A stretch of DNA of 64,000 nucleotides, from positions 14,168,266 to 14,232,265 of the forward strand of contig NC_049987.1 in the NCBI RefSeq assembly GCF_000003815.2. Reading direction: 5' to 3'. A program made the translations under genes and the position numbers. Below the pieces are notes generated by a model. The model made no database searches, was not told where the DNA came from, and saw only the letters and a list, made by a program, of their open reading frames with translations. Shown one piece after another: positions 1 through 13,459 of the stretch (positions within the stretch are counted from its first letter, which is position 1; the number at the start of each line of letters is the position of its first letter). The stretch comes from Branchiostoma floridae. Lineage: Eukaryota; Chordata; Leptocardii; Amphioxiformes; Branchiostomatidae.

Positions 1-360
1 GTAATCTGTACTGGCGATTAATGTCTGTTGTGATCGTGTCAGTCGTCTACACAACGACTAACACTACAAGTATTCAGTACCACTCTGATCTACAAGGCTG
101 TCTACTCGCACAATAAGAGTCTATGCCGCTGATCAGATACGTAGAACGTACGTGCACTGCAGCTGTCAATGCAATGTATCACCGACATTCTGTAATTGTG
201 TGAAAATAGAAATAGCAGAGTACTTACCCTGCTAAACGGAGTGGATATAATTCGTACTGGGGTGGGAACTCCTTTGTGTATATTTCTTTCGAGCCCATAA
301 TTTCTCTTATGAAATACTTTTTGAATTACGTATTGAAGTATTGAAGGCTCCCATACAGCT
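1..360. other. Non-coding flank, nothing recognised
   Basis: No coding region, RNA gene or repeat that I can support. Short open frames here have no coiled-coil character and no family resemblance. Confidence 0.5.
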
Positions 361-393
361 ACACACACAAACACAAACACAAACATACACACA

Positions 394-425
<32 letters not shown>
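361..425. repeat. (CA)n microsatellite
   Basis: An impure run of CA dinucleotides with a few AAAC interruptions, followed by non-repetitive sequence. It creates artificial Cys-Val open frames on the minus strand that are not genes. Confidence 0.9.
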
Positions 426-429
<4 letters not shown>

Positions 430-2289
430 CCGAGTATCGAAATTGCCAGACTGTATCATCTGACAATGATTGACACTTATTACCACAGCAACGTAAGATT
501 GTCCTGAAAACAGGTGGTGAAAAATTCAAACAGGAGATATGACACAATTTCACATCACACATTGCCCTTTAATATGCCATAAATGTTTAACCACTCAAAA
601 TGCTATGTTTACAAACTGAACAATGCACAAAATGACCCGCTGACATAGAGCATGTATGCAGGCGCTATTAGGGTTGTTGTAAAAGTCGACTTTTGGGTCA
701 AAATATCTCATGGGAATTGCCGATCTAGGTCAGTAATTGTAATATTTATAACATTATGTATTATGTATCATGTTTCGTATTATATAAGCATTGTCCTTAG
801 TGTTAGTAGGACTCATTCGCTTCCCAACAAACAAATTACCTATCATGGAATAAAGTCATTTTCTCTGAATGGTCTTACTAATCAAAAAGGTCTGTCACTT
901 TAGTTTCATTGTGACTCAGTTTAAAGTTCGTAAAACCATACTTTAAACAATGCAGATTCAACGGGGCGACAAACAACAAAAATGCCTGTATGTCATCGTT
1001 GGTAATAATTTTAATAGGTAATTTAACTTTATTGTCCAACGTATAATATATTCTGCCAACAATTCCCTGAAAATAATCTACGCAGTTATGAAAGAATATG
1101 GAGTATGGGATAACAATGTGCTTTTACAATCATTACTGAAATTTCTACCGTCCAGTCAATTCTATGTGGGGGTTAGCAGATGTCAATACGTACTTTGATT
1201 TGCTATTTGAATCAATTGCGATAAACCATAGCCCGGTATGAAATATTATATACTTGCATATGGTGAACCTATACATACCAAAATATAAAAAGAATATTTG
1301 TATATTTGTATAATGCTTTGAATATGATCCAGTCATCTAATAAAGTTTAATCACTTCTCTCTAAGGCTAATAAACGTATATGCCTTCATGACTTCTTAAG
1401 CCATATAGTTTGCGTACTGTTAGACTGTATACAGACGTGTGGTTAAGAACACATAACCTCTTTTCTGGAGATAATGAATAAATCGTTGAAGACCTAACAG
1501 ATAAGTAACTCCTATAGGTTATAGATAAGTACCAAGCTTGTTATCGAACAAAGGCGGAATTTAAGTGTTTTGTTCCACTTGGTGTCGTCTTTGTCCACCG
1601 AAGGATGTTGCTTGAGGGGACGTCGAGGCTTGGTGCCTATGACGTCGACACAGACAATTACTCTACAGAATGCAAGACGTTGTTGCAAATAAACTTGACT
1701 TCAGAAACAACAGTCTGAATGTAATAAAAAGAATGACCAAGACGGTATAAAAACGTCCAAGAAACGAAAAAGTAACCATCTAAAATGCATCTAAGAGAAA
1801 TTCTTTACTTTTACCATCTAATAAGTCCCTTACATGAAAAGCTACCCGTCACCAAATAACCATGACCTCGAACGTAAGATACTGTTTCTGCTGCAGTACT
1901 AAGTCAGCCGCCAGTACGCGCAAAATCAACCTTCACCTTCGGGCTACACCACCTACCTACCTACCAAATATATAAATATTCGTAATCCATACATTACACA
2001 CATAGACAAATGTCCAAAAATTTATTCTCTGAGGTAAAAGTATGGTAACAAAAGTTAAAGTTGTGATTGATATATTTCAAACTAAGTATCTAAATGAAGC
2101 TAGTCATAACTAATTGATGATTTTAGTCTGTTTTTCATCCTACAACGTTTCTAAGTCACACTCTTGAAAACTTTTCCTATGACAAACTGAAGCTTCGGTA
2201 AAGTCATATTCAAAGTACGAATACAGATGGCCTTTTCAGGGGCACACGCCTTTGATTACAGTACCGATTAAAAGTACACAGAGAGGTAC
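426..2289. other. Non-coding spacer
   Basis: AT-rich sequence with no long open frame and no splice-bounded coding stretch that I can recognise. I see nothing specific in it. Confidence 0.5.
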
Positions 2290-2587
2290 TGACCTCTTGC
2301 ACCACGTGACGTAGTACATGATGAAAGGCGTTGTTGTTACTTGGTGACAGTTGTGACGTCACAAGGACAGTTTTGTTGGCTGGTCTCCAAGTTCACACGT
2401 GAGGTCAGTAGCGTTAAAAACGTCGCCGCCTAAAGATGATGCCCAACGGCATTGTCCAGTAGATAGTTCACACAGGGACGTCCACATAAAGCTACATAGG
2501 ACACTGCGGACTTGGTCACGCTAGCAGAGCGATGATCTGACCAGCGCTTGCAACATCCCATCAGAGACTGTTCTCAGTGTGTAGAAG
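2290..2587 (+). promoter_or_regulatory. Possible promoter and non-coding first exon for gene A
   Basis: This patch is richer in GC and CpG than its surroundings. It holds a CACGTGACG element near 2303 and a perfect palindromic CRE, TGACGTCA, at 2354-2361. It ends at 2587 in AAG followed by a donor-like GTACGT. A pyrimidine-rich acceptor lies upstream of the gene A start (AG at 6488-6489). A 5' untranslated exon here, spliced across about 3.9 kb to gene A, is an inference from these sites only; no transcript evidence is available. Confidence 0.22.
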
Positions 2588-5500
2588 GTACGTCTGTGAT
2601 TAAAGCTCACCTTAACTAACCACTATACGTTACACATATATTTAGTACTTGATCATCAGATTGACAGCATTTTAATTAAACGGCAAAGGCTGTTATCTTT
2701 ATCCGCTTCTATAAACTTAAGAGGCAAGTACGGTGCAGTGGTTGTAGTGGGCGTTTACCGAAACTTGACATTTGGATATTGCCAACTGTCAACGCCAAAT
2801 TGGGACAGAAGAAACTGAGATATCTCTGAGATATACTTATGCCCTTAGCATAGTACTGTCATTGATGATACTGTTTGCATGCAGTACTCTATCTTACTTT
2901 ATTTGCTTTATATGAATTCCAACTACCAACAGAATGATGGAACAACATAGGGGTATTCAATCCATTCACTTGGACATCAGGCCAACTGACTTGGCCAATG
3001 TGGGGATTTGAAAAAAAATTCTCTTGTTGTCGTCACACAACATTCACCATAAACATTTACCCCCCGCAGACTAGGCATATTGACCGCAAAGGTGAGCTAT
3101 AGCTAGTGTCTTGTTTGTGTTGTTGAGATCACCTGCATGTAAACATCGCTAGCCAGGTAGCGGCACGAATGGAGCCGTCTGATTACGTGTTCCATCACTG
3201 TACCCTGCGGGCGGACACTCACAAAACCAGGGGTCAAACTAGCTTATCGTACGTGGGCGATCCCTTACCGAGCCCGTATCTTTGCACGTATGCATAACCA
3301 CAGATCTTCGCGTACACGGCAGGCTGGTTTAACCTATGCTGACATGTAGCTGGAGGAATTACGGAGGTAAGTGTCTTATATACGAGTGTGTATAGCCCCA
3401 GTATACGTATACGTTCGGTTAAAATCCGTGTCCCATTCATCCGTTTCAACCATGCGCAAAGAGCCTGGACGGAGAGAGAAAAGCACAGTAGGAAAAATCC
3501 GCAGTACACACGCCCATCTACTGTGCTGATTCTGGAAGTCACGTTCGATATAAGTGACTCCCTAAAGCCTACAGAGCATGTCCGCTTTGAAATACATCAA
3601 TAGCAGGGAAAGTTTGTTGGTGGTAGGTCAGCAAAGTGTCGAGGTCATTTCGAGTAAAAGTGGGGGTGGGGGGTGTGCTGGCATATCGCATAAACATAGA
3701 AACATTTACATGACTCCGAAAGGGCACTCTAAGATACACTAAAAACAGTGGGATGAACAGAGAAAAGAAAAACTCTTTTTAAGGAAAGTATTGACGGCAA
3801 TATGTGAGTAAATTGTGAACACTGTTATTGATATCTGGTTGGCGCAGTCGCACGTCATGACGTACGCATATGGTATCAGGGCATGTTGTCACCATTGTCC
3901 CTTCGCTGTCCATCATAGTTGACTATAACACATGTGGGCAACAAAGAAGACTGAAATTGCCTTGTATACCTTACAACAGTTACACGTAGCTAATTCATGG
4001 ACAATGTGACTCTCATATGTCATGTTTTCACACCCTCGACCACTCGTTGTTACGGTTGACAGCCACATTGCCCAAAGTGTTGGAAAATAAGACTGCTTGC
4101 ATTAGATGGCTTTTAACAGATAGTCATCACACAAACAATGAAAATCAAACATTTATCTATATATATATCTATATTTCCCCCCTCTCTCTCCCCCACACGC
4201 ACATTATTTGTCGGAATACATCTGCCCAAAGTAGAAAAACCTAGCATATTTGTGATTGAACCTATAGATTACCTGCGTATGTATAAGCCTCCTTAAATCA
4301 CTTTGCATTGGTCATCATGTCATGTTTGTATTGGACATTTTTAATCGTTTTCAAGCTACTTATCTTACAAAACATAATTCAATTATCTGACGTACATGTG
4401 ACATGAATACGTTTTGTCCTTGGTCCTATCAAAGGCATGACCTACGACTCAATGCCACCCACAATATGTCCCCCTAATTCATGAAGGACGACAACGATAT
4501 GCATTTCGATTAAGTTTTTGCTTTGTATATGAGATGCGCAACGTTATTTGGTCCTAAATCTCCATAATATCATGAAGAATAAGAATAATTTGTACGCTTG
4601 ACTAAACATCAGATAAAAGAACGTATTAGTAAGCAGGTAGCATAGCCTGTGACATGAAGATGTCAAAGGTCAACATTAAAGACCAGAAGCTATCCAGCTC
4701 AAGTTTTGAAGATTTGGATCTCAGATCGTCATTATTAAAGTATGATCCCATGTTTATTGAAAACAATATCATATTTACATATATATACTGACCAATGATC
4801 CAAAAATGAAGTTTTTACGGTGTCTTTGTGATTTGTGCTTAACAATAAACACTGTCTCAGGCTGTAGGTCATGTTTCTTCAGACAAGTCAGTTTTACCTG
4901 AGGACAGCAGAACAATGATATAAATAGACGCACAGACACACATACATTTATACGCTGCGTGTCTAGCTGGTGTACATGGCACACGTTGCACCCTTAGGTT
5001 ATTCTAGTTGTGCAGATACAGATGGTGGCACTAGAACTGCGTTAGAGGTTGAAGTGGGTAATTAAAAATCCTATGCCATGGTTTCCAAGAAGGGGTGGTC
5101 ACTACTCTCAAAACAAGTTGAAACTACATGTAAATTGCTCTAAGTCGGGCTGGTCTGCAAATATCGTTACATCTCCTTTAGACAACAAGATCGAATGATC
5201 ATGATGAAAAACGTAGGATATCATAATTTTATTTATGGAAGGCGATTAACAAGTGAGAAACTGAGATACAAATCACCATGCAATGATTGTCTAATAGCTA
5301 GTCGGTCGACCCTGCACAATTTACGAGCAAAGATTGTATAGTACCAACATTACAGCACGTCTGCTGCAGTGTACAACTTCTTCAGAAGTCAACCCCTGAC
5401 ATTCAGTCTGCTCTACGTTAAACTATTTGGGGTTATTTACAGTAAACGGGTTCAGGAGTGACAAAGCTCTCAGCAAAGGACGAATGCTGATGTATAGAAG

Positions 5501-6489
5501 ACTACAGTTTGAAAACAACGTGTAGGACAAAGGAGTAACGTGCGTAACAGATTCGTACATAACTCTGCGTGAGTCGTCTCCATCTATCATGTCTTCTGTC
5601 TTAACAATTTATACCTTAGACATGACATACATGTAAGTAGCTGTGGCGTACTTACCCTAAAACGTAATAGGTGATATCAGGCAAAATATGAATAATTTAA
5701 ATGTGATAAATCAAGGTATTTAGAGTAATGGATATGATGTGGGTTCGGGGAAGATGTTTTATTTCAATACTTTATTTAGTATTCATCCTTTCTATTAATT
5801 TCAGTGCTCTATTGGGATCACGATATGAAACCTAAAATAAGAAAAACATAACTTCTGTCTATTGTAAGGTACAAAGATCTCCTCGCACGTAATAGTGGTA
5901 GAAGAATAACGAAGTTAAAAACCGCAGTTAGCCCATCCTATCCTATGTAGCTGTTTCTAAATGGAATATAGATGTGCATACATAAAGAAAAGAAAAATTT
6001 GGTATTATCCAGTGCCTTACACCTTGCGAAAAAATAACAGTAGACGTAAGTTAATATACTATCATTACCGTTGCGCTATGTTACGATTCCTACACGTAAT
6101 TAAGCGCCAGGGTACATTCACTTTAAGGACACTGTCAGGTTTAACAGTACGTGACTTAGGGTCACCAAATTGTGACCCTCCCTCCTTACAAAGATCGGAG
6201 AGATCCATCATTATTGGTTTGGCGATGACGATACACAAAAGTCCTTACAAAACCTGGGAGCAATACAGGGATCTACCACTGCCATTAGACATCAGGTAAT
6301 CACCAAATTACCACCCGAAACATTCAATTTGAGACCATCGTACTGCCCTATATCCTACAGTCTCTAATCTGCTTCTATGTAGTCTGACATCATCGACCGC
6401 CAACAAGGCTGAATTGTGAGTATGTCGGAAGCCCCACATGTGTTTTCTCATGCTAAGAGACCCTTGCCTCATGCCGCTTTTCCTTTCAG
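2588..6489. other. Non-coding spacer or 5' intron upstream of gene A
   Basis: Contains only short unconvincing open frames. It ends in TTTTCCTTTCAG, a good splice acceptor just 58 bases before the gene A start codon. That is why I suspect part of it is a 5'UTR intron. Confidence 0.4.
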
Positions 6490-6547
6490 TTGTGCTGCAG
6501 AGGACCGTTGACCACCAGTGGAGCGAGAGGGTGTAGGGAACGACATC

Positions 6548-7911
6548 ATGCAGTACTACGAACAGTACGAGAGTTCGGAGTCCTCCCGTTCCAGGTTAAG
6601 GTCAGAGGAATCCTCTTCATACCAAAGGCGGTCAAGACGGACGTATTCCTCGTTCAGGAATAAAGGCACACCCCGCACGGGCTCCAAAAACTATCGGGCA
6701 CAGTCTCAGTCTCCGCCGAGGGCTTATCACAATGGATACGCTAGCCCTCCCGCATACGGGGAGGCGGCGAGGGAGCGAACATACAGTTACACGAAATACT
6801 TCGACAAGGCAAACAGGTTTGCTGATAAAGCGTTTGGTGGGGATTTTGAGGGCACAGGGAGGATGTTTGGAGAAGGCCTGTCGGCTGGGTCTTCGGCCTA
6901 CGAGAAAAGACGAAGCCGAAGTAAGAGTAGGTCCCGCACGAAAACGACTGCTGACGGGGAAATGATTGATGAAATCATCACAGGAGACGACGAGGCATTT
7001 GAAGGGTCACCTCAACCAGAGGATATTAACCTGGTAAAGCCAGCTTTTGCCCTCAGAGGATTGAACAACAAGCTCGCGGCACATATGGACAGGATGAAAA
7101 TCTTGGAAGAGGAAAACAGTTTCTTGAGAAAACAGATCGACGTCTTGACACATTCTGACTCTGCACTCGGAGAGGCCAGAAGACAGATGGAGAAGCTGAT
7201 CGCAGAGAAGAAAAAACTCGAAGACCAATTTGCAGCTCAGAAGAACGACATTGAGAAGAATAAAGAAAACGTAGCCATACACATCGATAAGCTTCGTGCC
7301 GTCCAGCAGCAAAACAGAGAGCTGGCCGCCAAGACAAAGAACTTCGCCAAGGCCATTGAGTTAGAGCGAGAGGAGTCTGGAAGAAAGATAGCAAAGCTGG
7401 AAGATGAAATAGAAAATCTGAAAAGGATGAAATACGAGTGGTCCATTGAGGAAGACAGACTTTCGAAAGAAAGCAAAGACACTGCGACAAAGATTACACA
7501 ACTGGAAGAAGAGACTAACAGGTTAAAAAGTGAATTGGGCGAAAGAAATGAACAAATTGACCGACTGTCGGCAGACAACCAAAATCTAAAAGCAGAGCAG
7601 GAAAACAGCAGAGAGGAAAGGGAAAAAATTAGGAGTCAGCAAGAACATTTGAAGGACGAAGAGCAGAGGTTGAAGACAGAGATGGAAGAAAGCGAGTTAG
7701 AGAAAGCGAAGGAGGAAGAAGCGCAGAATAAGATAAAGACGATGGAAGAGGAGTACATGAAGTTGAAGATGGCTATAGACCAAGTGGAGAAGACGGTGGC
7801 CCCTCGGCTGAGGCACGCTAAGGAGCAGTGTGACAAGCTGATGCAGGAGAAGGCAGAGCTGGAGCTGGAGCTCAGCGACGTGCAGAAGAAGAATCGTGAG
7901 AACATGCAAAG
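6548..7911 (+). CDS. Gene A: IF-like coiled-coil protein, large 5' coding exon
   Basis: Encodes about 454 residues and stops at a splice donor (CAAAG, then GTGAGT). The ATG at 6548 is chosen because the frame is open upstream only through non-ATG codons. Residues 1-165 are a Ser/Arg/Tyr-rich head with an RS-type stretch (RRSRSKSRSRTK, about residues 120-131). At about residue 170 an IF coil-1A-like helix begins (LNNKLAAHMDRMKILEEEN), followed by uninterrupted heptad coiled coil to the end. The head-plus-coil-1A layout is that of intermediate filament proteins, so a cytoskeletal filament or filament-associated role is likely, though coil 1B and the rod end are not recognisable. The exon ends in phase 2, like exons D, E and F. 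No downstream exon is visible in the next 5.5 kb. The body is purine-rich on this strand. Confidence 0.82.
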
Positions 7912-8129
7912 GTGAGTGACGTACTTTTTAAATACCTACATCTATTCAATCACTTTAAGTGTTTGTAGTCTAAGGAGGCATATACTGATTCTTACCATTG
8001 AAGTTAATAATTGTGTCCGCAATTGATTCTTTGCTTTGCCTATGATAAAATCCCCCAGTATCATACAAATGTATCATTATTGTTTAGGTACATCCCACCA
8101 GTATGTTGAGCTTGTGTTATCATCTCAAT

Positions 8130-8270
8130 CACTGCATGAAAAAGCAGATTTCCACGAGTTCCCAACATTGTGCACGATGGTGGAACCTGACGTGTTCTCA
8201 CCGTGGGCACGGGTTTCCACGGACTGCCTGTTCCCGCGTGCCCCTACAATGAAAACCTGTGCGCACGATA
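8130..8270 (+). repeat. Dispersed repeat, copy 1 of an inverted pair
   Basis: Matches the reverse complement of about 10725-10930 in several ordered blocks: CACTGCnnGAAAAnGCAGATTTCC-like at the left, then TTTCCACGG, CGTGCCCCTACA and ACCTGTGC. This copy is about 60 bases shorter. The family is unknown to me; a degraded non-autonomous element is possible. Confidence 0.5.
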
Positions 8271-10724
8271 GGGCACGCGAAGAGTCCACGCGCCCCACTG
8301 TTGTACACTTCCCGTGTTTCACAATTATCGTTAACAATGGAGAGCTTAGAAGTGTCTGATAATTCAGTTTGGTGAACTGTCAATCAAAAATCCCTTAAAC
8401 CCCACATTCGGTCTGTACTTGCGGGAAAGTCAATAATGAAACCGACGCCAACAGTATGCGAAATTAGAGTTGCAACGCATTGCAATCCCCCTATAGTGAC
8501 CAAAATCGTGCCGTATATACGAAACTCAACCAACTACGTTACCTAGATATACAGATTGCATGTAAGAGTTACACTATAGAAGCAAAGAAATTAGATTTCA
8601 ACGGAGTGTGCCCAAGGTCTTTTACTTCATATGAAATGTTTTCTATGCGACATTAAATGTATATGTGTATTGAGTTAGTTGTCATCTACGTAAAAGCTCA
8701 AAGCTAAGAAGAGCTGTTTTTCTTTCTACGTATTAATTCGTGGAATACGTACAAGACTAACATAGAGGTCGCAAATAATCACAGAAAGAACTTGTTTTAT
8801 TTGTTTTGGGCTAACAAATACAGTGATTTATAGTTTGCAGTAATTTGTCAGTCAAGCGGGAACGCGGGACAAAGACTACTGATCTCAAATGTATGTGATT
8901 CGTGTATTCGAAGAAACAGCATAAATAGAACGGACAAAGCTTTAACAAATGATCAATGGCAATGTATATGTTCCCCAGCCAACTTGGAAGGAGGCTTTAA
9001 ACTCGACGCCTATCAATACATAGATTGGAAGTGTTGTTCTTTGGTCGGTCGGCGCGGCTTTGTTTATAATGACGCCGCATTATTCCGGCGCCATGTTGGA
9101 TTTGCATTATATTGACTCCTTGTTTGTCGTAAAAATCGATTCAAAATATTACAAAGCTAATAATGTTATGGAGAACTTCAATCTTCGCATATTTCATTTT
9201 TACAAACAGTGTAGTTTTTGTTTGATATCAATAGGGAGATTGTCTGCCTGGCTTGAGTTTTGTCGAATATTGAGCCGATCGATCGCGAATACGTGTGCTA
9301 GTAACATTTCTCAGATATTTCATAGCAATTGTACAGAAGCTCTAAGTTGCATGAGCTAATCAAATTTCTGTTACTAATGGGAAATACGGTCCGTTAGAGG
9401 TAAATAAGCAAGTTAAAAAGCACGAAAGTTAACTACTGGACTGCCACAAGCTCCCCTCCCCCAATACACATCTCAGTGTTTTGTCTAAGCTTGAAAACAC
9501 GGTATTCCGACGCGCGTGTCCTGAGTAGCTTCTTTAACCTCCTTGCGTTGACTAAGGTTTGCCGGGTGAGGAAATTTTCTTTGGAAGGAGTTTGCCGTAT
9601 ACACACAAATAGTATATACAACGACTTATTGTGTCTGTATTCAAAATACCCATCCAATGTAGCCAATCGCATTTCACACACGAGATGGGTGTTTGGGAAT
9701 GAGGACCAATCAGCACACGTGTCTCCATTTTCAAACCTCACAGTTGTCATTTCAGATTTTGACTCATTTCATTCAGAGTGGTTTCAAGCTGCTCCGACCC
9801 CGATAGCTAAGTATTTGATCGCACGACTGACAGCGCGGTGAACTTTATGAAAGCTTGCAAATGATTCTACGTCAAGACTGGACACTATCTCGCCATGGAA
9901 TTGAATTTTACTGCCGACGCCGTGGGACCAAATTCTGCTTTATAGAGCAACATCTGGCCTCCCGACCACCGAGGGTCGGGTTGGCCCTTTGTCGGTGCGA
10001 TGTTTCTCGCCGCCCGGGCCGGGTCGGCTGACGCACCCTGTTAGCTCTTCGTCGTAGCTGCCGATTAGGTGATTTGGAGCTCCTTCGTCTCCGTGGGGGC
10101 CCTACACGTCTCACGATGGATTGGATACCACCGTTACGAACTTGCATGTTCACGCTTAGAAAATCTGCTGCGGCTGTGTAAATGTATAGGCTCTGGACTA
10201 GCAACTTTTTGTGTAAAAGGCCAGCTGGAGGTGTACGGATGAGAGCAGGGATGCTGAAATCCAGAGACCTACGGGAGTTTTCTGCCATCATTCACCAACC
10301 AGCACAGTAGAGTGAACTCAAAATGTTGAGACTGCGAATAAAACCCAAAAGTACTGGTGTCGGACCGACAAACCTATGGGAGCCAAAGGATCGACAGCCA
10401 GTACATATGGAGGAACGCATCAGGAGCAGTCAACTCTCAAATAATACTTAAAACTTCAAAAACAACTAAAGTTAATTCACATCTAGAAAGAATAAAACAA
10501 ACACACTATAATTTATATACAGGGGAAGGGAGGAGCTGGGAGGGTAATTTTTGGGCTGGGAAGGGTCGGGGCAGTGAAAATGACGCTGCTATCAATAACA
10601 AAGGGTGCAGTCGAGGCCCGGGGAGATAATTAGGTGATAATTAACCGCTAATTTATGCATCCGTCATTCTCACACAAAAGCAAACGTCGCTACTTTCCAC
10701 ACGTACGCACACGTGTACTAAGAT

Positions 10725-10930
10725 GGCACGGTTCGCGCACACAGGTTTCCTCATAGAGGGCACGTTATGCACACGCGAGTGGTCCGTTTACTCGGATTTG
10801 CACAGGTGCCCCATGTAGGGGCACGTCACGTTCGCACAGTGGGCACCCGTTGAAACCCGTGGAAACTCTGGATTTACTTGCATGTGTACACGGATTTGCA
10901 CAGCGGAAATCTGCGTTTTCGAGCAGTGAA
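10725..10930 (-). repeat. Dispersed repeat, copy 2 of an inverted pair
   Basis: Reverse-orientation partner of 8130-8270, with the same blocks in the same order. It contains a perfect 7-base-arm palindrome (GTGCCCC-ATGTA-GGGGCAC, near 10806) and two TTTGCACAG words. No target duplication or open frame identifies a transposon class. Confidence 0.5.
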
Positions 10931-13459
10931 TGTCCGAAGCACTCACACAATGTTTTCACCAACAACAAGTAGTAGCTTAACTCTTAGTATGCGGGTGATA
11001 CAGTTCATGCATTTGTAGTAATAGATGTTTTATGGTTTATGTAGACAGGGACTGATATAATATCTTCGTCGGACCGGTCGTTTATGCAGATCTTGTGTCT
11101 TGTTCTTTAAGATAACATGTCGTATTTATTATTAGGTAACTTGTACGTAATAGCTTTGGGAGCAACAGCTAACATAGCAATACACCATACACTGTCCCAT
11201 ACATATCTGTAAATAAAAACACCTCATGGGCAGCGTGTCATCTTGGGTCACCGTGTGCGCTTGGAATGCCGGGAACTCCAGAGGTCAGCATGGCTGATAA
11301 ATGCGATGAGCGTGTCAGGCCGTGTAAAACGTAAACAATGCCTCGCGCAGGGGGTGCGTTTCTGGAATAGTTGGCTTTGTTATTGTGGGCCAGCATTCTT
11401 ACCTTTTTGCCACCACATCTCTGCGCTCGGCGACACAATCTGTCCATCTGAAGACACACATTTCAGAGATACTTCATAGAGTAACTGATATGCTTGGGCG
11501 TACAAACAAGTCGCAAAGTCAACAGGCCAAAGTGCTCTGTACCGCGACGATGTAGACTTCTTAACCAGCGTGCGTACTGAAGCTTTTTCACTACGCAATC
11601 CTTTGTATAATATCTAAGTCTTAGGCTTCTAAGGTTAGAGCTCTTATTAAGGTTGTGTTTCCTGTGGTTTTATCCTTTCAAGTCATTGTTGAAGTTTATC
11701 CCTTGGCCTTGGCGTGTATTTACAACGAGAGATAGCATCACGTAGGAGTGGGTATTTCATACATCCTCTGCATTAAATACTTCATCTTGATGACATCCAA
11801 TATATTCTTTGGAATAAACAGAAGAGACTCATACTCCATCGACAATGAGGGGATAGGATGTGAAATATAAGTGTCGTAAGCCCATACATGAATATAAAAG
11901 GAACAGTTATATGCTTGAATGCATAATGTAAGCTCTTCTACTTTAAGCATAGGAAGTGTAACCAGCTGTTCCTTATTTATTTGCTACATTGTTAAGTTGG
12001 TATTTGCGGTCTACCAGTCATGACATAGCTTGTACCCACGGTGGTAGTTTCAACCACACACGGAAGTGTATTAGGTATGCATGCCAACAAGACGTGTCTG
12101 TTGTCAGATACGACAAAAGCAGAGGTCGCTTTGATTTCTTGAAGAATGAGAATTAGAAAGTTGCTCATATTCTTTGGCAGTGACCGTGACAGAGGCCTTG
12201 TAGTTGTAAAAAGGCCTGCAAATATACATACAGGCAGATCTATATCCAGGAATTGTGTTGTTGGTATTACACCATGTGTTCACACAGCGCACACACTACA
12301 GTGTATGAGTGGTACGTATGAATAGCATCAAGAAAACCCCTGATTGAGGATGATGCCTAGAACATGCTTGGTGATGTTGACATTTAAAACTTGATTGACA
12401 TAAACGTCGTTTTGTCTAGAATTTTACATAAAGGACTTGATATGTGATTTTATACGCATTGGCTTCATACATACCATGTCGTATCTAATGCCTTATTCAC
12501 TTCTTGGTGCACGAAGGAGTTACGAACAGTCCTTTTACAGAAAATACACAGTTCCATACCGTACGCTTAGTGACTTAATGTTGAAAACATAAAAACTCGA
12601 TGAGGCAGCCTTCGTAGATATGTGCTTTAATATGGAACTTCTAAATAGCTTCGCATCAGACATCAGCGAGGGTGGTGGTACTTGAAGTCAAGTCAACTAG
12701 TTTTCTTTGTTGCCTTTCAAATGTCCGTAACATTTCCAACTGCCATTATTTAAACACAGTAGGTGATTGCCATACGCCAGGAGAAGGATAAGATCAAACA
12801 CTGAACTTGGATTCCTACCAATGTTTCTTTTAGGTGAACGTTTAAACCCAGCTGGATGCTTTGGAACACCACGATTCATTCACCACTGTGTATATCCACC
12901 ACAGTTTTGGGCTACAACGTTATAAGAATATACAAATAGTGATGACAACTTTCTGAGAAAATGGTTCGGTCCAGCATACTAAATTTAGGAATGTAGCATC
13001 TGTAAGGTGGATGGCCCCAGGGGGACTTTTATCTCCGAACTCCACCTTTAAATTTAGATACACTGTTTTAAAATCAATGCTTAACCCTCTGCAACCTACG
13101 ATAACAAGTGTTCCCAAACAGAAACTGTATGGAGACAGGCTTATGTGTTAATGAGCTGTAAGCGGTTCACACAAATATGTAATTATATTCACACAACAGG
13201 GATGATTACATCTTAGAATCTTCCAAACACCTTTATCACGAAGGACATACGATGCCCTTTTATGGAGAACACAGAACCTGTTGGACAAGGTGCACACCCA
13301 GTCTTTGTGTCTAAGGAATTTACTAAACCAAGCTCTCTATAATAAGGATCACGCTGAAAATGGCCGCTGTGTCTAGCTGGAGGTTTCTCAGTGCAAGGAA
13401 CAGCACCTAACTTCCTTCACAGGCCTCATTAGAGATATCATTAACAGCCACCCAAGACA

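Larger units (their letters stand above)
7912..13459. other. Non-coding spacer or intron between genes A and B
   Basis: I searched for short coiled-coil exons bounded by AG and GT that would continue gene A and found none. It contains an inverted pair of dispersed repeats (near 8130 and 10725). A GC-rich patch near 9900-10300 gives an Arg-rich minus-strand frame with no recognisable domain. A possible acceptor (CTTCCTTCACAG, near 13422) lies just before gene B. Confidence 0.45.

Noticed and set aside
6518-6547. Longer gene A start at a GTG codon
   Set aside because: Animals rarely start at GTG, and the ATG at 6548 is directly downstream in the same frame.
9908-10291. Arg-rich minus-strand frame of 127 codons
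   Set aside because: It has low-complexity Arg/Pro content from a GC-rich patch, with no recognisable domain and no neighbours.
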